Source of the DNA: Streptomyces sp. GESEQ-35
GTDB taxonomy: Bacteria; Actinomycetota; Actinomycetes; Streptomycetales; Streptomycetaceae
DNA: 64,000 nt
NCBI RefSeq assembly: GCF_017948485.1
Contig: NZ_JAFFSX010000019.1
Span: 62,001-126,000, forward strand
Direction: 5' to 3'
Position numbers and translations under genes: made by a program. Every line of letters begins with the position of its first letter. Positions within the stretch are counted from its first letter, which is position 1. Positions 60,542-64,000 of this stretch are shown here, in pieces. The notes under the pieces were generated by a model, which searched no databases, was not told where the DNA came from, and worked only from the letters and a program-made list of their open reading frames with translations.

Positions 60542-60616
60542 TCGGGTTCGGTCCGGCCGGGTGCTGGGCTGCTGCGTCTTCCCGGGGGATAACCCCCGGA
60601 CCCCGCGGCCAACACG

Positions 60617-60657
60617 GTTAACACATGGAGTCGACTCGTTAACAGAGGGTGTAACGG
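60617..60657. promoter_or_regulatory. repeated GTTAAC sites between divergent kinase operons
   Basis: GTTAACA occurs at 60617 and 60638, 21 bp (two helical turns) apart, around the perfect palindrome GAGTCGACTC (60628-60637); a degenerate GTGTAAC follows at 60649. Likely operator of the DeoR regulator. Confidence 0.5.
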
Positions 60658-60738
60658 CGGAAGATGGCCGTCAATCCCTCGCGCAGGTGGAAATCTCGGT
60701 GCAGAGTGAGAAGTTCACGGCCAGGTGTGGGAGGTCCG

Positions 60739-62166
60739 ATGGAGTCATGGCTCGGGATCGACCTGGGAACGCAGGGTGTCCGTGCGCTGCTCGTCGCCGG
60801 GGACGGCACGGTCCTCGGCAGCGGTACGGCCCCGCTGACCGGGCGGCGTGACGGCGTACGGCACGAGCAGGATCCGGGCCGGTGGTGGGACGCGGTGTGC
60901 GTGGCGTCCCGGCAGGCGGTCTCCGGTGGGGTACGGATCTGCGGGCTCGCGGTGTGCGGGACGTCCGGGACGGTGCTGCTGACCGACACCTCGGGGCAGC
61001 CGATCAGCCCCGCCCTGATGTACGACGACGGGCGGGCGGCCGAGCAGGGGGCGAAGGCCCGGGCGGCGGGACTGACGGTGCAGGACACCTGGGCGCTGCC
61101 GAAGGCGCGCTGGCTGGTGGAGACGCACGGGCCGGGGCGGCTCACCCATCAGCCCGACGTGATCACCGCGCGGCTCGTGGGCCGGGCCGTGCCGACCGAC
61201 TCCAGTCACGCACTGAAGACGGCGTACGACGTGGAGCGCGACGCCTGGCCGGACATTCTCGGTCTGCCGGACGGGGCGCTGCCCGACGTCGTACGGCCGG
61301 GCACCCGGCTCGGCGAGGTGTGCGTGGCCGCCGCCGAGGCCACCGGCATCCCCGCCGGCACCCCGGTGATCGCCGGGATGACCGACGGCTGCGCGGCCCA
61401 GATCGCCTCCGGCGCGCTGCGCGAGGGCTCCTGGAACTCGGTGCTCGGGACGACGCTGGTGCTGAAGGGCGCCACCTCGCGCCCCGTCCGCGATCCCACC
61501 GGCGTCGTGTACAACCACCGTGCGCCGGACGGGGGCTGGCTGCCGGGCGGGGCGTCGAGCGTGGGCGCGGGTGTGCTCACCGCCGCCTTCGCGGGCGCCG
61601 ACCCGGCCGCCATGGACGCAACCGCGGCGGCCTTCGAACCGGCCGGCGCGGTGGCCTACCCGCTGGTGTCGCCGGGCGAGCGCTTCCCGTTCCTGGCGCC
61701 GGACGCCACCGCCGTCGTCCTCGGCGAACCCAGCTGCGACGCGGATCTGTGGGCCGCGCTGCTCCAGGGCGTCGCCTTCGCCGAGCGTCTGTGCCTGGAC
61801 TATCTGCACTACCTGGGCGCCCCGCTGGACGGCGCGCTCACCTTCACCGGGGGCGCCGCCCGCAGCCCGTACTGGAACCAGCTCCGCGCCGACATCCTGG
61901 GCCGCCCGGCCCGCGTACCGGAACAGCCGGAACCGGCCCTGGGGATGGCGGCGTTGGCGGCCTACGGCACCGGAGCGGCCGAGTCGCCGGCCGACGCGGC
62001 GGAGCGCATGGTCCGTCTCCGCACGGTGCTGGAACCGTCCCGTACGGCCCTCTTCGCCGGGCCGTACGCCCGTCTCGTCGACGAACTCGAGGCACGCGGC
62101 TGGCTGCCGTCGCCGGTCGCCGCGCACGCCCGTGCCCGGCTGAACCTGGATACTGCGGATCCATGA
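60739..62166 (+). CDS. FGGY-family carbohydrate kinase (second)
   Basis: A 475-residue kinase: WLGIDLGTQGVRALLVAGDG at the N terminus, GLAVCGTSGTVLLTD, DTWALPKARWLVE, and ...LTFTGGAARSPYWNQLRADILG (adenosine site) near the C terminus. Family substrate ranges over xylulose, ribulose, gluconate and glycerol; not resolved here. ATG 60739 follows GGGAGG. The stop overlaps the ATG of the histidine phosphatase gene (ATGA), so phosphorylation and dephosphorylation enzymes are coupled. Confidence 0.9.
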   Translation: MESWLGIDLGTQGVRALLVAGDGTVLGSGTAPLTGRRDGVRHEQDPGRWWDAVCVASRQAVSGGVRICGLAVCGTSGTVLLTDTSGQPISPALMYDDGRAAEQGAKARAAGLTVQDTWALPKARWLVETHGPGRLTHQPDVITARLVGRAVPTDSSHALKTAYDVERDAWPDILGLPDGALPDVVRPGTRLGEVCVAAAEATGIPAGTPVIAGMTDGCAAQIASGALREGSWNSVLGTTLVLKGATSRPVRDPTGVVYNHRAPDGGWLPGGASSVGAGVLTAAFAGADPAAMDATAAAFEPAGAVAYPLVSPGERFPFLAPDATAVVLGEPSCDADLWAALLQGVAFAERLCLDYLHYLGAPLDGALTFTGGAARSPYWNQLRADILGRPARVPEQPEPALGMAALAAYGTGAAESPADAAERMVRLRTVLEPSRTALFAGPYARLVDELEARGWLPSPVAAHARARLNLDTADP

Positions 62167-62780
62167 GCACGACCCTCCTCCTGACCCGCCACGGCGAGAC
62201 CGTCTGGCACGCCGAGAACCGTTACGCGGGCGTCAGCGACATCGCCCTCACCGACACGGGCCGCGCCCAGGCGGACGCCCTCGGCCGCTGTGCGGCGACC
62301 CTTGCGGTCGACGCGATCTGGACGTCCCCGCTCTCCCGCGCCATCGCCACCGCCGATCCCGCCTGCCACGCCCTGAGCCTCACCCCGCACCGCGAACCGG
62401 CCCTGATCGAATGCGACTTCGGGGTCATGGAGGGCCGTACGCTCGCCGAGTTCGCGGCCGAGGACCCGAAGCGTGCGGAGGCTTTCCGCACCGACCCGGT
62501 GGCGAACCCCTTCCCCCGGGCCGAGGACCCCGCGGCGGCCGCGGTCCGCGGCACGGGGGCCCTGCGCCGCATCGCCGCAGCCCACCCCGGCGAACGTGTC
62601 CTCGTGGTCGCCCACAACACCCTGCTGCGCCTGGTGCTGTGCGATCTGCTGTCGATCCCCCTGAGCGAATACCGCCGTGTCTTCCCGAAGCTCCGCAACA
62701 CGGCGATCACCGAACTCCGTATGAACAGCGACGGCTCCGCCGGCCTGCTCTCGCTCAATGTGCCGTGCGGGAACCCCTGA
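62163..62780 (+). CDS. histidine phosphatase (phosphoglycerate mutase-like)
   Basis: A 205-residue phosphatase of the PGM branch. LLLTRHGETVWHAENRYAG carries the catalytic RHGE, and VLVVAHNTLLRLVLC the second catalytic His. Typical small-molecule phosphatases of this type dephosphorylate sugars or nucleotides. Coupled to the second FGGY kinase. Confidence 0.9.
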   Translation: MSTTLLLTRHGETVWHAENRYAGVSDIALTDTGRAQADALGRCAATLAVDAIWTSPLSRAIATADPACHALSLTPHREPALIECDFGVMEGRTLAEFAAEDPKRAEAFRTDPVANPFPRAEDPAAAAVRGTGALRRIAAAHPGERVLVVAHNTLLRLVLCDLLSIPLSEYRRVFPKLRNTAITELRMNSDGSAGLLSLNVPCGNP

Positions 62781-62793
62781 GCGGCACAGGAAG

Positions 62794-62822
62794 GCCCCCG
62801 CGAGTCATGTCCTCGCGGGGGC
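62794..62822 (+). terminator. rho-independent terminator
   Basis: GCCCCCGCGAG (62794-62804) pairs perfectly with CTCGCGGGGGC (62812-62822) over a 7-base loop and is followed by TTCCTTCTCT. Confidence 0.9.
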
Positions 62823-62886
62823 TTCCTTCTCTCCGCCTGCCGATCGTGAAGGGTGAGAAGACGATCACGAGGCAGGACGCCCCTTA

Positions 62887-62903
62887 TTGCAAGTAACTTG
62901 CAA
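62887..62903. promoter_or_regulatory. TTGCAAGT palindrome between convergent genes
   Basis: TTGCAAGTAACTTGCAA is a perfect 8-bp inverted repeat with one central base. It resembles MarR-type operators in form, but no gene starts nearby: the phosphatase ends at 62780 and the permease at 62947. Confidence 0.45.
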
Positions 62904-62946
62904 GTGCAGGCTAGCAACAAAAGGGCCCTCGCGGGTGCAACGCCGG

Positions 62947-64000
62947 TCAGCTCCGGGCGCGCGCCCGCTGCCAGGCGTACCCGGCCGCCGCCAGGGCCAG
63001 CGTCATCCCGCCCGTCGAGTACAGCTGCACCCGGGTGCCGGGCTCGCGGGCCATCAGGACGAAGATCGCCGCCATACCGGCGAGTGCGACCCAGGTCAGT
63101 GCCGGGAACGCCCACATGCGGACGACGAGCTTCTCGGGCGTCTCGCGCTCCAGCCGGCGGCGCAGGCGCAGCTGGGAGACGGCGATGAAGATCCAGACGA
63201 CCAGGATGACCGCGCCGATCATGTTCAGCAGCCAGGAGAAGACGTCGTCGGGCCGCCAGTAGCTGAGCAGTACGCAGCCGAAGCCGAAGACGGACGAGGT
63301 GAGTACGGCGGTCCGCGGCACGCCCGAGGAGACCTTGCCCAGCACCTTCGGGCCCTGGCCGCGCTCCACGAGCGAGTAGGCGATGCGCGAGGCGCCGTAG
63401 ATGTTGGCGTTCATCGCGCTGAGCAGGGCGACCAGCACGACGACGTTCATGAGCTGCCCGGCGCCCGGGATGCCCAGGTGGTCGAGGGCGGCGACGTACG
63501 GGCCCTTCTCGACGACCTCCTTGGAGTCCCACGGGACCAGGGTGACGATGACCGCCATCGAGCCGATGTAGAAGAGGGCGATGCGCCACATCGCCGTACG
63601 GACCGCGCTCGCCACGCCCCGGACGGGGTTCTCCGACTCGGCGGCGGCGATCGTCACCGTCTCCAGGCCGCCGTACGCGAAGACGGACGCGAGCAGGCCG
63701 ATGACCAGGCCCTCACCGCCGTTCGGCAGGAAGTCGGTGAGGTTCGAGGCGCCGGGGGAGTCCGTGCCGGGCAGCACGCCGACGACGGCCAGCACGCCCA
63801 GCGCCAGGAACAGCGTGATCGCGCCGACCTTCAGCGCCGCGAACCAGAACTCGAACTCGCCGAAGTTCTTCACTGCGGCCAGGTTCGTGCCGCAGAACAC
63901 CACCATGAACAGCGCCACCCACGCCCACTCGGGCGTGCCGGGCAGCCAGCCGGAGACGATCTTCGCGGCGCCGATGCCCTCCAGGCCGACCGCCGTGCAG
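62947..64000 (-). CDS. APC-family amino-acid permease (N-terminal end outside window)
   Basis: At least 351 residues of a 12-span amino-acid transporter; the frame is open to the right edge. GLLASVFAYGGLETVTIAAAESENPVRGV (outline) is the conserved APC motif in TM6-7, and ...SRIAYSLVERGQGPK is the loop after TM8. It resembles GABA/lysine/proline permeases; substrate uncertain. It is convergent with the histidine phosphatase gene. Confidence 0.9.
   Translation of the reverse strand, partial: CTAVGLEGIGAAKIVSGWLPGTPEWAWVALFMVVFCGTNLAAVKNFGEFEFWFAALKVGAITLFLALGVLAVVGVLPGTDSPGASNLTDFLPNGGEGLVIGLLASVFAYGGLETVTIAAAESENPVRGVASAVRTAMWRIALFYIGSMAVIVTLVPWDSKEVVEKGPYVAALDHLGIPGAGQLMNVVVLVALLSAMNANIYGASRIAYSLVERGQGPKVLGKVSSGVPRTAVLTSSVFGFGCVLLSYWRPDDVFSWLLNMIGAVILVVWIFIAVSQLRLRRRLERETPEKLVVRMWAFPALTWVALAGMAAIFVLMAREPGTRVQLYSTGGMTLALAAAGYAWQRARARS

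Noticed and set aside
57027..62780. Mobile genomic island around the carbohydrate kinases
   Set aside because: GC content and codon use match the rest, and there is no integrase, tRNA target or direct-repeat boundary.

Overview
The window is chromosomal DNA of a Streptomyces or close relative. The sequence shows very high GC, strong third-position GC bias, many GTG starts, long false open frames opposite real genes, and short interspersed hairpin repeats typical of the genus. From memory, the gene order (pknG cluster, chitosan-oligosaccharide operon, malQ, pepN, asd, sigma factor, subtilisin) resembles the core region around SCO2630-SCO2680 of S. coelicolor; I could not check this.

Layout. 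0-4.2 kb: end of an ABC-F translation factor (EttA type), a hotdog thioesterase, an unrecognised protein, a truncated haemoglobin and a divergent PIMT-type methyltransferase. 4.3-14.9 kb: a leftward signalling operon with GlnX-like membrane protein, GlnH-like binding protein, unknown helical protein, PknG kinase, PP2C phosphatase, VWA protein and FHA protein; kinase, phosphatase and FHA protein share Cys-pair zinc-ribbon modules. 15.2-21.9 kb: a leftward csnR-K type operon (ROK repressor, sugar-binding lipoprotein, two permeases, GH4 glycosidase, amino-sugar kinase) with a palindromic operator before the repressor. 22-27.1 kb: a membrane microprotein, MscS channel, HNH protein, and a PadR / ABC ATPase / mini-ORF / FtsX-type permease operon. 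27.3-30.1 kb: a repeat-rich small protein coupled to malQ, then a small membrane protein.

30.2-34.6 kb: TetR regulator and divergent FAD monooxygenase separated by an array of 14-bp operator units; EamA exporter and LysR regulator; an antisense-overlapping small membrane protein. 34.7-42.1 kb: aminopeptidase N, a DUF1203 protein, an MFS exporter interrupted in frame by a nested interspersed repeat, aspartate-semialdehyde dehydrogenase, and an ECF-like sigma factor with a membrane partner. 42.1-49 kb: three exported hydrolases (subtilisin-like protease, metallophosphoesterase, class-C serine hydrolase). 49-53.2 kb: an AfsR-like SARP regulator divergent from a 49-residue secreted-peptide gene whose promoter carries 11-bp-spaced direct repeats, and an AbiEi/DUF559-like protein. 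53.4-56.8 kb: a second aminopeptidase N divergent from a DsbA-like (mycothiol nitroreductase type) protein. 56.8-62.8 kb: two divergent carbohydrate-kinase operons with a DeoR regulator, a 2-hydroxyacid dehydrogenase, a histidine phosphatase and the 3' remnant of a sugar-ABC ATPase gene. The window ends inside an APC amino-acid permease.

I see no tRNA, rRNA, CRISPR array, insertion sequence, prophage or large biosynthetic cluster. The points most worth following are the SARP/secreted-peptide pair, the mini-ORF that copies its neighbour's C terminus, the nested repeat inside the MFS gene, the TetR operator array, and the zinc-ribbon signalling operon.
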